This document shows, piece after piece, positions 1 through 17,000 of a DNA stretch of 64,000 bases. The notes beneath the pieces were generated by a model that saw only the letters and a list, made by a program, of their open reading frames with translations, had not been told where the DNA came from and did no database searches. Location: NCBI GenBank assembly GCA_024291935.2, contig CM044316.1:8548501-8612500 (forward strand), in the 5' to 3' direction. Position numbers and translations under genes: made by a program. Position 1 is the first letter of the stretch. Each line of letters begins with the position of its first letter. This stretch comes from Okapia johnstoni (taxonomy: Eukaryota > Chordata > Mammalia > Artiodactyla > Giraffidae).

Positions 1-30
1 AATTTTGAAATATGCCTTTTTGGAACAACA

Positions 31-254
31 AAACAGCTTCCCTGATGTTCAGTGGGTAAAGAATCTGCCTGCAATGCAAGAGACACAGAGATGGGGGTTT
101 GATCCATGGGTCAGGAACATCCCCTGGAGGAGAAAATGGCAACCCACACTAGTATTTTTGCCTGAAAAATCCCATGGACAGAGGAGCCTGGTGGGCTACA
201 GTCCATGGTGTCAATAAGAGTTGGAAACGACAGAGTGACTCAACACAATGGAAA
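31..254 (+). mobile_element. Bov-tA SINE with target-site duplication
   Basis: tRNA-Glu-derived head followed by a BovA-type body. It is flanked by a near-perfect 19-bp duplication, ATGCCTTTTTGGAACAACA at 12-30 and a copy with one mismatch at 255-273. Confidence 0.92.
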
Positions 255-599
255 ATGCCTTTTTGAAACAACAGAGATCTGAAAAAAAATGGGAAAAGCA
301 AGTTGAAAGGTGCTGAGGCATTTTTCTGAGGCTCAGCAGCAAGGCCTGTGTGTGAGGGTGACAGGGGTGACAAACTCTGAGTATAGAGGGAGTCAGGTTA
401 TACCGGGTTTGATACGCTGTGGTGAGGACTCTGTTTTACTCTGAACACAGTGGGATCCTGTTGAGGGTGTTGAGTAGAGGAGTGGCTTTCTCTGACTTAG
501 CTTTTTTAGGCTCCCTCCAGCAACTATGGGGCATTGAGGGGGGAGTGGGAGATGGAAAGCAAGGAGCCCAACAAGGCGGCTTTTGGCATAATCCAGGCA

Positions 600-1025
600 A
601 GAGATGACGGTGCCCAAATGCCTATCAGCTGACAATGGATAAAACAAACTGTAGTATTCCAGTGAAAAGGAATATTCATCAGCCACGAAAAGGAATGGTG
701 TACTGATACATGGCCACAATGTAGAGGAACCTTGAAAAATTATGTGAGTGAAAGAAGTCAGACTGTCACATGTTGTTTGATTCCATTATATGAAATGTTT
801 TAAATAGGCAGATTCATAGAAAGAAAGTAGATTAGTGGTTGCCAAAGGGAGTTGGGGAGCACAGGATGGTAGCCTAAGGATGCAGTCTTTTTGACATGAG
901 GAAATGTGTGCTAAAGATGATTGTGGCAGCAGTTGAAAATATTTGTGACTGCACAAGAAACCAATAAATTGTGCCTTTTAAACAGTGCCTTGTGTGGCAT
1001 GTGAATGTCTCCATAAAGCTGCTCT
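600..1025 (+). repeat. L1M-type LINE 3' UTR fragment
   Basis: Diverged copy of the old mammalian L1 3' region (ACAATGGATAAA...GGAATATT...ATGTTGTTTGATTCCATTATATGAAATG-type text). Degenerate, with no ORF. Confidence 0.7.
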
Positions 1026-1346
1026 AATCTAAAAAGAAAGGTGATGACAGCCTGAGAACAGTGACATAGCAGGGGTGAGAAGTGGCCTGATTGACCTGCT
1101 TGGATTTGTTGGCTGGTGGGACAGGAAAAGAGAAAAGACAAAACAGTTTAAAGAATGAAGTTGCCTTTTCTGAGATGCGGGTTGAGGGGAGAGGTTGTCC
1201 ATAGAGAGGCCGCACGGAGGTGGTTAAGGCCCTGGGGCTGCATAGTCACAGAGGATGAGTGGCAAAAGGGACACATATTGGGCCTGGGACCCTCAAAATC
1301 CATCTCAGGAAAAGGGACTATTTTAGCACTTCCATCCCCTACACTG

Positions 1347-1820
1347 GGCTTCCCTGGTGGCTGAATGGTAAAGAACCCACCTCCCAATGTGGGAGACATG
1401 GGTTCAATCCCTGGGTCAGGAAGATCCCCTGGAGGAGGGCATGGCAACCCTAGTATTCTTGCCTGGGAAATCCCATGGACAGAGGAACCTGGCCAGCTAC
1501 AGTTCTGCTGCTGCTAATAAGTCGCTTCAGTCGTGTCTGACTCTGTGCGACCCCATAGAGGGCAGCCCACCAGGCTCCCCCGTCCCTGGGATTCTCCAGG
1601 CAAGAACACTGGAGTGGGTTGCCATTTCCTTCTCCAATGCATGAAAGGGAAAAGTGAAAGTGAAGTCGCTCAGTCGTGTCCAACTCTTAGCGACTGCATG
1701 GACTGCAGCCTACTAGGCTCCTCCGTCCATGGGATTTTCCAGGCAAGAGTACTGGAGTGGGGTGCCATTGCCTTCTACAGTTCATGTGGTTACAAAGAGA
1801 CACGACTTAGCAACTAAATG
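1347..1820 (+). mobile_element. Bov-tA SINE split by a nested Bov-A2
   Basis: The Bov-tA head and body run 1347-1505, then resume at 1775 and end near 1820 in the usual GACACGACTTAGCAACTAA tail. The gap is filled by a Bov-A2 element. Confidence 0.88.
1506..1774 (-). mobile_element. Bov-A2 SINE (dimer) nested in Bov-tA
   Basis: Two BovA monomers joined by a TTCACTTTC-type linker, read on the minus strand and ending in a (CTG)n/(CAG)n tract. The flanking duplication CTACAGTTC is at 1497-1505 and 1775-1783. Confidence 0.9.
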
Positions 1821-2801
1821 ACAGCAACAACCACCCCTTGCTGGAGGCTGGGGTGCAACAGGGAGGACAAAAGACAGTATTCTCATGTTTGGGTCCCTTG
1901 TAGCTTGCACCCACTAGGTGCTCTGCGTGTCTGAATTAAATGAAGCCAGGAAGTGATCGCACTTTGTATTAATTCTTTTTACCATCTTGGCTGTATTCTT
2001 ACTGGCTCCAGGCCCAATGGGAGGTCTTTTCATGAGAGCACTTAATTATTCCCTTGTGCAAACCACAAATAGCAGGAGCAGCTGGGGCTGGGTAGACACT
2101 GGCGAGCTCACAAGCTCCCATCTCTCCAGCATCCTGGCAGTTGCATCTCCAGGCTCAGGGTGTGGGGTCCTTGGGGAGTGAAGGGGGAGGGGAGTCCTTG
2201 AGACTAGGTGGTCTGAGGCTATTCAGTAGAGCTGAGACCTTGATGCTGAGGAGGCATTTATTTGTTCAGAGACCAGAAGCAATGCAGCAGAGTCATGCCC
2301 GTGGGGCTGGGCAACCTGAGCTGGAGTAGAGGCTCAATGAGTATCAGCAGCCAAATGAGGCTAGGGGTGGCATGGAATGGGGTGGGCAGGGGCCAGTGAG
2401 GGAGGTTTCAAGTGGAAAGGAATTGGGGTTTCACTTGGTGCACCTGTGGTTGTGGCCTGATGGTCCCAGGAGAGTGAGGCAGCTCGGTGGAGGGTGGTGG
2501 AGATGTGGGCACAACAGGCAGAAGCTGGGAAGTGCTACACAGATGGAGTAGTGGGACCTGCTGTGGGAGTCAGTGTCGGAGGTGAGTTAGAGAGATCAGA
2601 GAATGATGTCCAGTTTTGGCTTCAGTGGCTGGGTGGCCAGACCTGACCCCAGGACCTCACCCACCTCAGACTTGTGTCAGCAGATTGCAGCTTCTGTGCA
2701 GCCGGCTCCCTCTTCCCCCTTGCTCTGGGAATTTTCCTGCCTGTGTCAGTCACCGTCATTGCTTCTCTGAGCCCTGTCCTCCCTCCTCTGTTCTCAGCAG
2801 C
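1821..2801. other. Upstream or 5' intron sequence of DDX39A, no recognised feature
   Basis: Mostly non-repetitive sequence before the first coding exon. I see no CpG island, TATA box or recognisable 5' UTR exon. The acceptor directly before the ATG reads TTCTCAGCAG, so two tandem AGs (2796-2797 and 2799-2800) are possible, and the choice only alters the 5' UTR. Confidence 0.5.
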
Positions 2802-7205
<4,404 letters not shown>

Positions 7206-7345
7206 CCACATGCCCTGACGACCCAGAGCCACTCTACTTCCCACGTGCTGCTTCAAGTCCTCTTCCTAGGCAACACTGGGCCTTTCATTTTACTGTTTAA
7301 AAGCTGTAGATTTGTGCAAGAATAAGTTTTTATTATGGAAGTCTG
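7206..7345 (+). terminator. DDX39A: DDX39A 3' UTR and probable poly(A) region
   Basis: The short 3' UTR follows the TAA at 7203-7205. The best hexamer is a variant AATAAG at 7321-7326, followed by a T-rich stretch and GT-rich sequence (GTGTCTGTTTCTGTC near 7353). No canonical AATAAA is present before the opposite gene's 3' end. The cleavage position is inferred. Confidence 0.55.
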
Positions 7346-7439
7346 GCTCCCACAGTGTCTGTTTCTGTCAGCTCACTGCGTTTCGTGGACACCAGGGGCC
7401 CACGGCCTGGTTAGTGAGCCTCTGGCCAGCAAGACATGC

Positions 7440-8008
7440 CACCTTCTGTGTCAACATGAGATTTAATTTTTAAAGTGTCAACACTGAAACGTTTATACAG
7501 GTTAAAAAAAAATACAACGTCCACAGCCTTCACATCAGTTTGAACCCTCTGCCCTGGGGGCAGATGGGCCTTAGTACCATGAGCCTTCTTTGGCAAGGGG
7601 CTGAGAAGGGCCCTGCCCCTCTCCTACCCAACCTCAGTCCTAGCTTAACCTAGAAGCAAAGTCTCAGCACCTTGGCCTCTTGTTCTGTAGCAAAGACAGA
7701 TGACGGGAAAGGGCCAGGCTGGGCATGAGTCCTCATTCTGTCTGGGCCTGGTGTACTTGAAGGGGCTGCCCCTACCCTGGGTCCTGACCAGGGTGGAGCT
7801 GAGAGGCAGCAGGAAGTAGGTGCAACCCTCCACCCTTGCTGGGTGTTCAGGGGTTCGGTACCAGACGGTGGCTGTCACCCTCCTCTCCATGGTGCGTGTG
7901 GGGCCTGAGGCAGGAGGGAGCAGAGCAGCGAGGGAGGAGAGGAGGTCATCTGTGTGTGCAAAAGCTGCTGAGGCCACAGGAGCTGCTGGTTAGGCTAGAA
8001 CTGTGCCT
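7440..8008 (-). terminator. ADGRE5: ADGRE5 3' UTR with probable poly(A) signal ATTAAA
   Basis: Sequence downstream of the ADGRE5 stop codon (8009-8011). On the minus strand an ATTAAA hexamer lies at 7467-7462, the most plausible poly(A) signal, giving a 3' UTR of roughly 550 nt. The end position is approximate. The 3' end sits about 100 bp from the convergent DDX39A 3' end. Confidence 0.55.
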
Positions 8009-11000
8009 TCACATGCCAGACTCTGAGGGCCTGAGAGCCTGGAGAGAAAGGAGCGCCGCGTGAGAACTGAGCCCAGAGACCCGGGGGCCTTCTGTCCTGC
8101 ACCCCCCACCCCAGGCTCAGCCCTTACCTGAGTCTGATTGTGGCTAGGGCCAGACCCAGAGGTGGTTGTGGCGAACTCAGAGTACTTGTTCCCAGCAACC
8201 ATGCAGGCCCACTTGCAGTACTCCTCTCTCACCTGTGGGGCACGGGCCAGGTCAGGGGAGGACGGGACCCAGGACAGGAGGAGGGGCCCAGCCCTGCCCG
8301 CAGCCTGGCCTGTGGCCCACCTTCTTGTTAAGCAGGCAGTACAGCACGAAGAGGAAGAAGCCCTGCAGGCAGTTGAGGATGCTGAAGATGTAGGACAGCA
8401 CCCAGCTCTCCGGGTCGAAGAGGAGCAGGCCGAAGACCCAGGTGCAGCCCAGCACAAAGAGCTGGGCGATGGCCGTGATAGTCAGCACCCTGCGAGGCGG
8501 CGGCCAGTTGAAGCAGGGGGGCCCCGCCTCACACACCCACCCCTTCTGTCAGCCCCCCTTCCTGCCTTTGTCTTCTCACCTGGCTTTCTTTAATTTCTTT
8601 ATGTCAGGGTTGATTTCAGAAAACTTCTGAGTGAGTTTCCAAACAGTAATCACAAAGATGATAGCATTGCCCTGGGCAGGGAGCACAGAATTCAGATTAG
8701 GGGGTATCCTTGGAACTTGCAGGGAGAAAGCTGGTACAGGGGCTCAGTGTGGAGCCGAGTGCTTCAGATTTTCACAGGTGTGGGGTGGGGGGAGGTGAGA
8801 CAGTTACCAAAACGATGAAGGTCACAGGTCCCACAAAGCTCCAGAGGAAGCCACCATCCAAATTCAACCAGCAGCTGGGCAAGAAGGGAGGGTCTGGTCA
8901 GCATCCAGTAAGCCCAGAGGGGAGCAAGGGCTCTGTGCAACCCCCAAGCCCTAGCCCTCCCACCACCTCGCGCTCACAATTTCTCACGGCCATAGCCCTT
9001 GCTGTAGGCGCCTGCCGAGATGCCCACGATGATCAGGGGTACGCCGTAACCGATCAGGCAGAGCCAGAGCTTTCTCGGGCCTTGGCCCTGGAACACGCGC
9101 ACCACGAGGAAGTAGAGCTCCACGCCCTCGAGGCTCATCCAGCAGAAGGCGGCCAGGAAGCAGTAGTGCAGCAGCACGGCCACCAGGCGGCAGCGCGTCC
9201 CCACCTGCGGGGGCGAGGGCGGAGGGACGGGGCGGTGACGTCAGCGGTGGGCGGGTCCGCGAGTGGATGGCAGAAGCAGCGAATGGGCGGGACCATATCC
9301 GAGCACCCTACCCAGCTGGGAGTAGGCGGAGCTATTCCACTCCAGGCCCTCGCAAGATAGTGCCCAGGTGAGAGTGGAGCCACCCACGGGGCGGGGCCTC
9401 ACCTCACCGCCTTCGTTCTCGATGCCCGCCAGGAAGATGGCGGAGCCCACGAAGAGGCAGATGCAGAGGTGCAGGTGCACCGTGGTGCGCGAGCCCTGGA
9501 TGGGCCGCACCAGCAGGAAGGTGAGGATGCACAGCAGCAAGCAGACCAGCGACAGCCCCAGTCCCACCTTGGTGATCAGGGCCAGCTTCGGGTCCTAGAT
9601 GCAGAACGGGGCGGGCGGGACTCCATCAGCACCCTGAGGCCTTCCTGCCCTCCTTGTGGGCCCCACCACCTACACCCACCTGGGACCTGGCCCGCAGGAC
9701 TCTGATCAGGTCTCCCTCCACCTCCTCTACCATCAACATCGGAATAAACCTACTATGTCTCTCTCACCTTAAGTACCACCACCCCTACACCCATGGGTGC
9801 AGCAGGTATCCCCAGTTCCTCTGGATGAGTTCCCCACTACACACCCAGACTGTTCCCCTTAGAAGGTCCCCCGTGTATCCTCAATGGCTGCAACCCTCTT
9901 TCCCTGCACTGATGAGCCCACCTCTCTGACCTTCATTTCCATCTCATCTCTTGCCCCTCTGACACCTCGCCGCAACTATAAGCTCATCAAAACCCACATT
10001 TGTGTCCTTCCTGGGCCTTAGGCCTGGACCACCAGCCTCCCCTACTCTGCCTGACCCATTCCAGGTATTCACATGCCCCAGTGTATCTGTGGATCCCTCA
10101 GGAGCTTTTAGCGATATTTAACAACTTGATGGGGCCTCCCCGGTGGCTCAGTGGTAAAGAATCCACCTGCCAATCCACCAGGAGATGCTGATTTGATCTC
10201 TGGGTCAGGAAGACCCCCTAGAAGAGGAAATGGCAACCCACTCTAGTATTCTTGCCTGGAGAATCTCATGCATAGAGGAGCCTGGTGGTCTACAGTCTGT
10301 GGGGTCATGAAAGAGTTGGACACGACTTAACGACTAAACAACATTTTGGGGGTAGGCCGTCAAAGGGGCACTGGCTGAAGTAAGGCCTGCAGTGCCAGGC
10401 CACTCTGTTTAGTTGCTGAGTCATGTGGAGGTTTAGGGGTCCCAAGCAAGGGGCTGTGAGGGGCGATGTAGGGTCATCTGGTCTGTGCAACCATGAGGAA
10501 CCTCTCAGACCATTCCACTGAGAACCAGCTGCCTGTCTCACCTGAGCCAACCCTGCCACCAGTGGGTTTTTGAGATGGCCCCCAGTCTGCTCACCTCCAC
10601 GTCGTAGTGGGCCATGAGGATGGCAAAGCTGCTTAGGTGACTGCACTGGCAGGTGATGCTTCCGTTCCTGCTGCCCATCTTCCAGCAGCCCGAGGTGGCC
10701 CAAAACCCGTTCCCATTGCTGTCCTTCTTCCAGAAGGCACAAATCAGCTCCTGCTGTGGCTTGAGCTTAGGCTGTTTCTAGGGACAGGCGGTCATAGAAG
10801 TTAGCCTGGAACCCTCTCGTGGGTACTGGGCTTGGGTGGACCCAAAGAGGGCTGCTTCTCCTTTGACAGCTGTCTACTGAGCACCAACTATGTGTGCCAG
10901 GCCAGGGGACCCGGGAGTGAACTGGGGAGACACAAGTCCCTGTCCTTCTGGGGCTGACATTCTAGTGGGGGAGACAGACAGAAAATAATACACCTAATAA

Positions 11001-14000
11001 ATAAGTAAACTAGTTATGAGTGTGTTAGCAGGTGCTGAATGCGAAAGAAAAGAGCAAAGGGGAAAGGTGGGGTGTGATTACAGATTGTAATTTAGATAAG
11101 CAGGTCCAGGAAGGCCTAGAAGAGTAGGCGACATGTGAACAAGTTGACAGATAAAGGACTGAATCGTGGAGGAAAGGTGTCCCAGGCAGAGGGCGCAGTA
11201 AGTGTAAAGGCCCTGAGGCACGTGTAAGGAAGGAGCAGAGGGGGTGGGGGTGGGGGAACAAAGGCTGCTAAGGGCCCCTGGGGACCTTGGCTATGGGGTG
11301 AGCAGTGTGGCTGATTCCCCTCCCCAACCCAGGACTCACATGGAGGGTGAAGGCAAAGGAGACATTGGAGTCGAGTTTCCCAGTGTTCGTGTTGCTCAGA
11401 AAGACAGAGCTGACTGCTGAGAGAAGCGTGACCTTGGCACCTCGGACAGGACTCTTGTAGGTCTCTTTCAGCTTCTCCAAGTCCAGTTGCAAAGAGGCAT
11501 TGGCCAGCAATTTTTCCATGTTCCGACTGGAGAGGATCCCCACCACGGAGGGACCTAGGGGACAGACACGCTGGCTACCTTCTGCTCTGCTTGTTTCCAT
11601 GCCCCATCCTTCCTCTTAAGATGTCTAATTCAAGCTCGCCAGTCTGCCATGATGCCCAGAGTCCCGCTGCAAGGCTCAGTTTCCTACGGCTGCATATTCT
11701 GAAGCTGTGTTGTTGTTGTTCAGTCCCTCAGTCCTGTCCGACTCTTTGCGACCCTATGGACTGCAGCCTGCCAGACTTTCCTGTCCTTCACCATCTCCCG
11801 GAGCTTGCTCAAACTCACGTCCATTGAGTCAGTGATGCTATCCAACCATCTCATCCTCTGTCACCCCCTTTTCCTCTTTCCTTCAATCTTTCCCATATCC
11901 TAGCCATATCCCAGCTTCTCCCCCCCTTCCCCTGGAGTGCCCGCTCTGGGTGCCTGCCATTACCCGACTCCCCAGCTGTAGCTGCCACAGCCCAGTCCAG
12001 CAGCATCCGTGTGTGGCTCTGGCCCACGGTGACGTTTCCTTTCCCCTCCTCCTGGACCACCAGGGACAGCTCTGAGGAGAGAGAGAGGGCGGTGATCGGG
12101 GGCTCCGGGTGTGGGAGGGGGCCCCGGGGGGCTGGGGTGGGGCAAGATGAGGCCGCACCTGTGTCGTCAGGTGAACGGTAGGTGAAGGAGCCTTTAGGTA
12201 TGGCTTTGGCCAGGGTCCTCAGGATCCGTTCAAGACCTGAGAGCAGGTGGGTGACTGTGACGTGCTTGGAAGACTGATCCAGTGACTCCAGGTCTCCTGA
12301 GTTTTTCAACAGGTCATCCACTGACCCGACGAGGTCCTGTGGGTGATGAGTGATAGCTCCTGGGTTATTGCACCATAAGGGCTGCCCAAAGGACCCTGGT
12401 ATCTCACCTCCCCTCACCCCACCCCCACAACTGGGGTACACACTGGAGAACGACCTGGGTTGCCTAGGGGACAGAACCAGGAGAATCATCAAGACACGGC
12501 AGTAGCCAGAAGATGAGTAAGGGGATTGAGCATATGCCTGTGTGCACGTATTATAACAGCAACAGTGTTTAACATTTATCAGGCACTGGCTTTATGTCAA
12601 GCCCTGTTCTCAAGTCTGTGGCTTTTCTGGTGGCTCAGTGGTAAAGAACCCACCTGCCAATGCAGGAGACTCGGGTTCAATCCCTGGGTCAGGAAGATCC
12701 CCCAGACAAGGCAATGGGTACCCACTCCAGTATTCTTGCCTGGAGAATCCCACAGACAAAGGAGCCTGGCAGGCTACAGTCCATGGGGTCGCAAAGAGTT
12801 GGACGTGACTGAGCGATTAAACAATAGCAATCTGTTTAATCTGTGAATTTTGTATACAGATGTATGCGTTTGACCAGAGGCCTCTGCTTGGGCATCTCCA
12901 CTCACACTGAAACATCCTCCAGCCGCCCCCACTGTCCCGCCCTTACCTGCATGGATTTCTTGGCCATGGCTGGTTTGAAGTCTCTGCTCATTTTCTGGAC
13001 TCTTTTGAAGAAGGCAGAGAGACTCTGGAGAGAGCGGAGAGGTGGGGAAGTCAGAGAGTTTCATCCTGGGTGGGGGAGCTTGGGGGAAAATGAGTGATCA
13101 GGGTGAGTTGGCTGGAGGGAATTTTTGCCTCTGGTCCCCGCTGGGGCCACTCACCTGGCTCTTGATTTCAGGGGGAGCGGTCCAGGCGGGGAAGATTTCT
13201 GCAGGGGACAGGACAGCAGTTCAATTAGCTGTGACAGTGTCTGTGTTTGTTGTGGGTAGGGCCTGAGGTCAGGGCAGGACAGGTACCTTCACAGATGGTC
13301 TTTTGCTTATCCCGGAATCTGGCTTTAGGCACCCAGCCTTCACGGCAGTGGCACGTGTATGAACTCATAGTGTTGACGCAGACAGTGGAGTTGTGACAGT
13401 GATGCTGCCCGGAGCTGCACTCGTCCACATCTGGGGACAAGAAGGAGGAGGTCAGGCTCTGCCTCAGCCCTGTGAGGCCCCTGTCCTCCTTGTGCCCCCT
13501 CTTTTTTCCCATATTGGTCTCCCAGGAGGTGACGCCACTCGGTGTCCGCACATCCTCGAGTGGTGGACACTAAGGTTATTTATGGGAAGTGTGCAGAGTT
13601 CTGACACACAGCAGATGAGCCCCGCACAGACAGGCAAGTTGTGAAAATACTGAAGTACCTTTTCTAGTGATTGGAAAAGACCCTGATACTGGCCAGAGGA
13701 GAAGGGGACCACAGAGGATGACATCACCGACTCAATGGACATGAGTTTGAGCAAACTCTGGGTGATAATGAACGACAGGGAAGCCTCGCGTGCTGCAGTC
13801 CATGAGTTGGCAAAGAGTCTGACAGGACTTGGCAACTGAACAACAGTTAGCTGCTGCCTGGAGTCCCTGGGAGCCTTCCCCTTGGTACCCCAGCTCCTTC
13901 TCCAAGACCCCCCAGATCTCACATTTAGCCTCAAAAGAATTAATGCCTGGCACAGCAGGACACCTCCAGTATTCATTCTGTTTGGTTTGTGTGGGTGCCA

Positions 14001-17000
14001 CTAATTGTGATCACATGTTTTGTGTGGGTCTCCAAGAGTGTGGGCTTCCCGGGTGGCTCAGTGGTAAAGGCTCTGTCTGCCAATGCAGGAGCCCCAGGAG
14101 ATTTGGGTTTAATCCCCGGGTCAGCAAGATCCCCTGGAAGAGCAAATGGTAACCCACTCCAGTATTCTTGATGGGATAATACCATGGACTATAGTCCATG
14201 GGGTCACAAAGAGTCGGACAAGACGACTTGAGCATGCACGCATACTCCAAGAGTGTAGCATCCGAGCTCCGAACCTTCACAGACAGTGTTGTTTGGGCCG
14301 TTGGGGGACCCAGCAATAGGCTTCCAGCCGGGGCGGCAGCGGCACTCATAGCTGCCCACAATGTTGAGGCAGTGGGTGGAGCTGTGGCATGGGTTTTTCC
14401 CCGAGGTGCATTCATTCACATCTGAGGACAAAGCCAGAGGGTCAGCGCCACCCCCACTTCCACTTCTCACTGTACCCACTTCTCACTGCCCAGTACCAAG
14501 GACCCCTCTGTGACTGCACGTTCCATCACCTGGTGATCTTCAACTTGACTCTTAAAACACCTGTAAGATGGGTGTGGTAGGGGCCATGGTCCTCAATTTA
14601 TAGGCAGAAAAACTAGGAGTGAAACTGAGTCACAGGGGCTGGACTTCCAGACCAAGGATTCTTGCCTGCTCCCCCCGGGGCCCTGGACCAAGGTTCCCCT
14701 CCTAGGAACCAGAAGTGAGAGCTTCCTCTGCTTGAATGTGGCAGATGAGGAAGGGGTGAGGTCTGGGAGATGTTCACAGAGCCAAGTTTGGGGCCCGAAG
14801 TCTCTGCTGTCTCCCTGATTTGTGGTGGGACCATTCGGGGAGGCGATCCTTAGGCAGGGCCCTGGCAGACCCTTGTCGTCACAGGAACCTGAGTCTCTTC
14901 TCTCTCCTGCTCGGGCTCCGGGAACTGCCTCGGCTCCTTCCCCAGCTCCAAGCCCATGTCACCCTTTCTTCCTGGGGTCTCTACCTGTGCAATGCCTCAG
15001 GTCCTCTGGGTTGAACTTCAAGCCGGGTGGGCACTGGCAGGTGTAGCTGCCCTCAATGTTGATGCAGATGCTGCGGCCTTTACAGACTCTGGGTGTGTGC
15101 TGACATTCGTTCACGTCTGCAAGGGGAAGGAGAGCATGATGGATACCTGCTGCTGTGGACAGCCTTCGGGCCTGGAGTTTGGCCACTTTTCCTGGTATAG
15201 AAGCATCCAGAAGGGCCCGCTCTCTCTTTCTTGGTGAGTGGGGGCCTTTCCTCATTCACGTGGAGGCTTCCTATGGTGAGTATGGTGGCCCAGATGTTCT
15301 GTTGTCCAGAAGTGGCCAGAAGTGGCCCAAGTCCTCCTCGTCTGCCAGCTCTGGCTCCCTCAGCCTCCCTGGGAAGCTCCCAGCTGGGATGGGGAACATC
15401 ACAGCTGCCTGTGTCCAGTCTGAGGATTTGGACGAAGGACTGGGTGGGCCTTCGCGGAAGCTGAGCGCAGCTGTGTTCCCTGAGCAGGGCCCATCTTGGC
15501 TCTCAGTGTTGGACTTTGTCCTGACTCCCCCAGGGCGAGCGTTGCCATCTGAGTACTCCTTGGATCCTGCTGACCCCGGGAGGACAGCGCTCTCCTGTCC
15601 ATGCTAACTCTGAGGTTCCAGCTCCATGAAGATGGACCAAGATCCACCCCTGAGTCAGGCAACTCAAGGACAGTGTTTTTTGGGCAGCGGCATGGAAAAT
15701 GAGAATGACAGAAAAAGGTCAGGGCCACCCGGGCAGTGGGCACCAGGCTGTGCTGGACAGTGGGGCTGATGTCTGGCCAGGCAGCCTTGGGGCTATGAAG
15801 GTGCCTTTTTCTGATTCCCATGAAGGCTTCCCCTAGACTGGCAGGAAGTGGTGAGAATCCATATCTGAGCAAAGTTCACAATGAGCAAAGGCTGGGTGGC
15901 TGGAGCAGGGAGCAGGTGCTCACGGGCGAAGGGTGGCAGGTGTTTTTCCCATCTTGGCACTTAGCCTCCCACTAGAGACGTAGACCTGTGCACCATATTG
16001 GGTGGGGCTCAGCCTCCACCTTCTGTCCCCACGTGGTCTGGGTCACTATGGGGCCTGGATTGGTCTCCTTAGTAAAGGGTCAGGCCAGGGGCAGTTGTAT
16101 TCGACGTCTCGTCCTCTGGTCCAGATGGAAGCCTCTTTGTTCAACTGACTCTTGCAGTGGGTTGGGTGTTGATATCACCCTGGGACACCCCTGACACAAC
16201 ATCCTCCCAGGCCTTGGTCATCAGAGCTGCCTCAGGTCTGTGAACTGGAATTACTGGGGAGGGTCAGGGTGGAGCCTTGGGTGGGGTGGGGAAATAGATG
16301 GAGGCTGAGAAGCTGAGATGTGGGGTCAGGGTGACAGAAGGCATCTTCTCCAGGCAGGTTGCTGGACCAGGGGCATGGCCAGCCGGGGACAGTGAACTGT
16401 TCCTTGAATCTCCCTCCTCCAGCATTTCTAGACAGGTCCCCAGAGTCCACCATGACCCAGGGTGTCAGAGGGCCCCAGTGAGGGCAGGTCTCCTCCCAGC
16501 AATCATTAACAATGGCAAAGGGGACAGATATTGTTCTGGGACACACAGCGCTATGACCACATTGAGTATCTTGAATGTCACCCCTCCTGTTTTATGCAAA
16601 TAAGATGCCACATGACAGTGGGATGTTCTGAACATTCAGAAGAGATCCTCTGCAGAGGTTGAGACTTGGGATTCAGAGAGGGTTGGGAGACTAGGTAGAT
16701 GCACAGGATGGCCCTCTGATGCCTGGAGAAAGTGGGATGAGGAACCCAGGGGGCAGCCTAGGTCTTCTGCCCATAGCAGACCCCACGGCCTGGACGTGGA
16801 TGGACACGTGCTCAGGTGTAGCAAAGGCTGGAATGCTGAAATGGGGGTGCACAGACAGCCCAGCTGAGCCCGTCAGAGAGCTAGGTCTTCAGGCGGCAGG
16901 CTTTAGTCCCAATCAGTAGGCTGCTCTCTGCCTGGCACCCTCCTTGAGGCCCTTGGAGGTCCCTCTCCCAACTCACTCTTGTTCATGCATGTCTCTAGAG

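Noticed and set aside
2560..2590. Good splice-donor-like GGAG/GTGAGT at 2578-2587 upstream of DDX39A
   Set aside because: It could end a 5' UTR exon, but there is no supporting promoter, CpG island or recalled homology. One donor motif is not enough.
10128..10200. tRNA-like A-box and B-box sequences, here and in dozens of similar places
   Set aside because: They are the tRNA-derived heads of Bov-tA and CHR SINEs, not functional tRNA genes.
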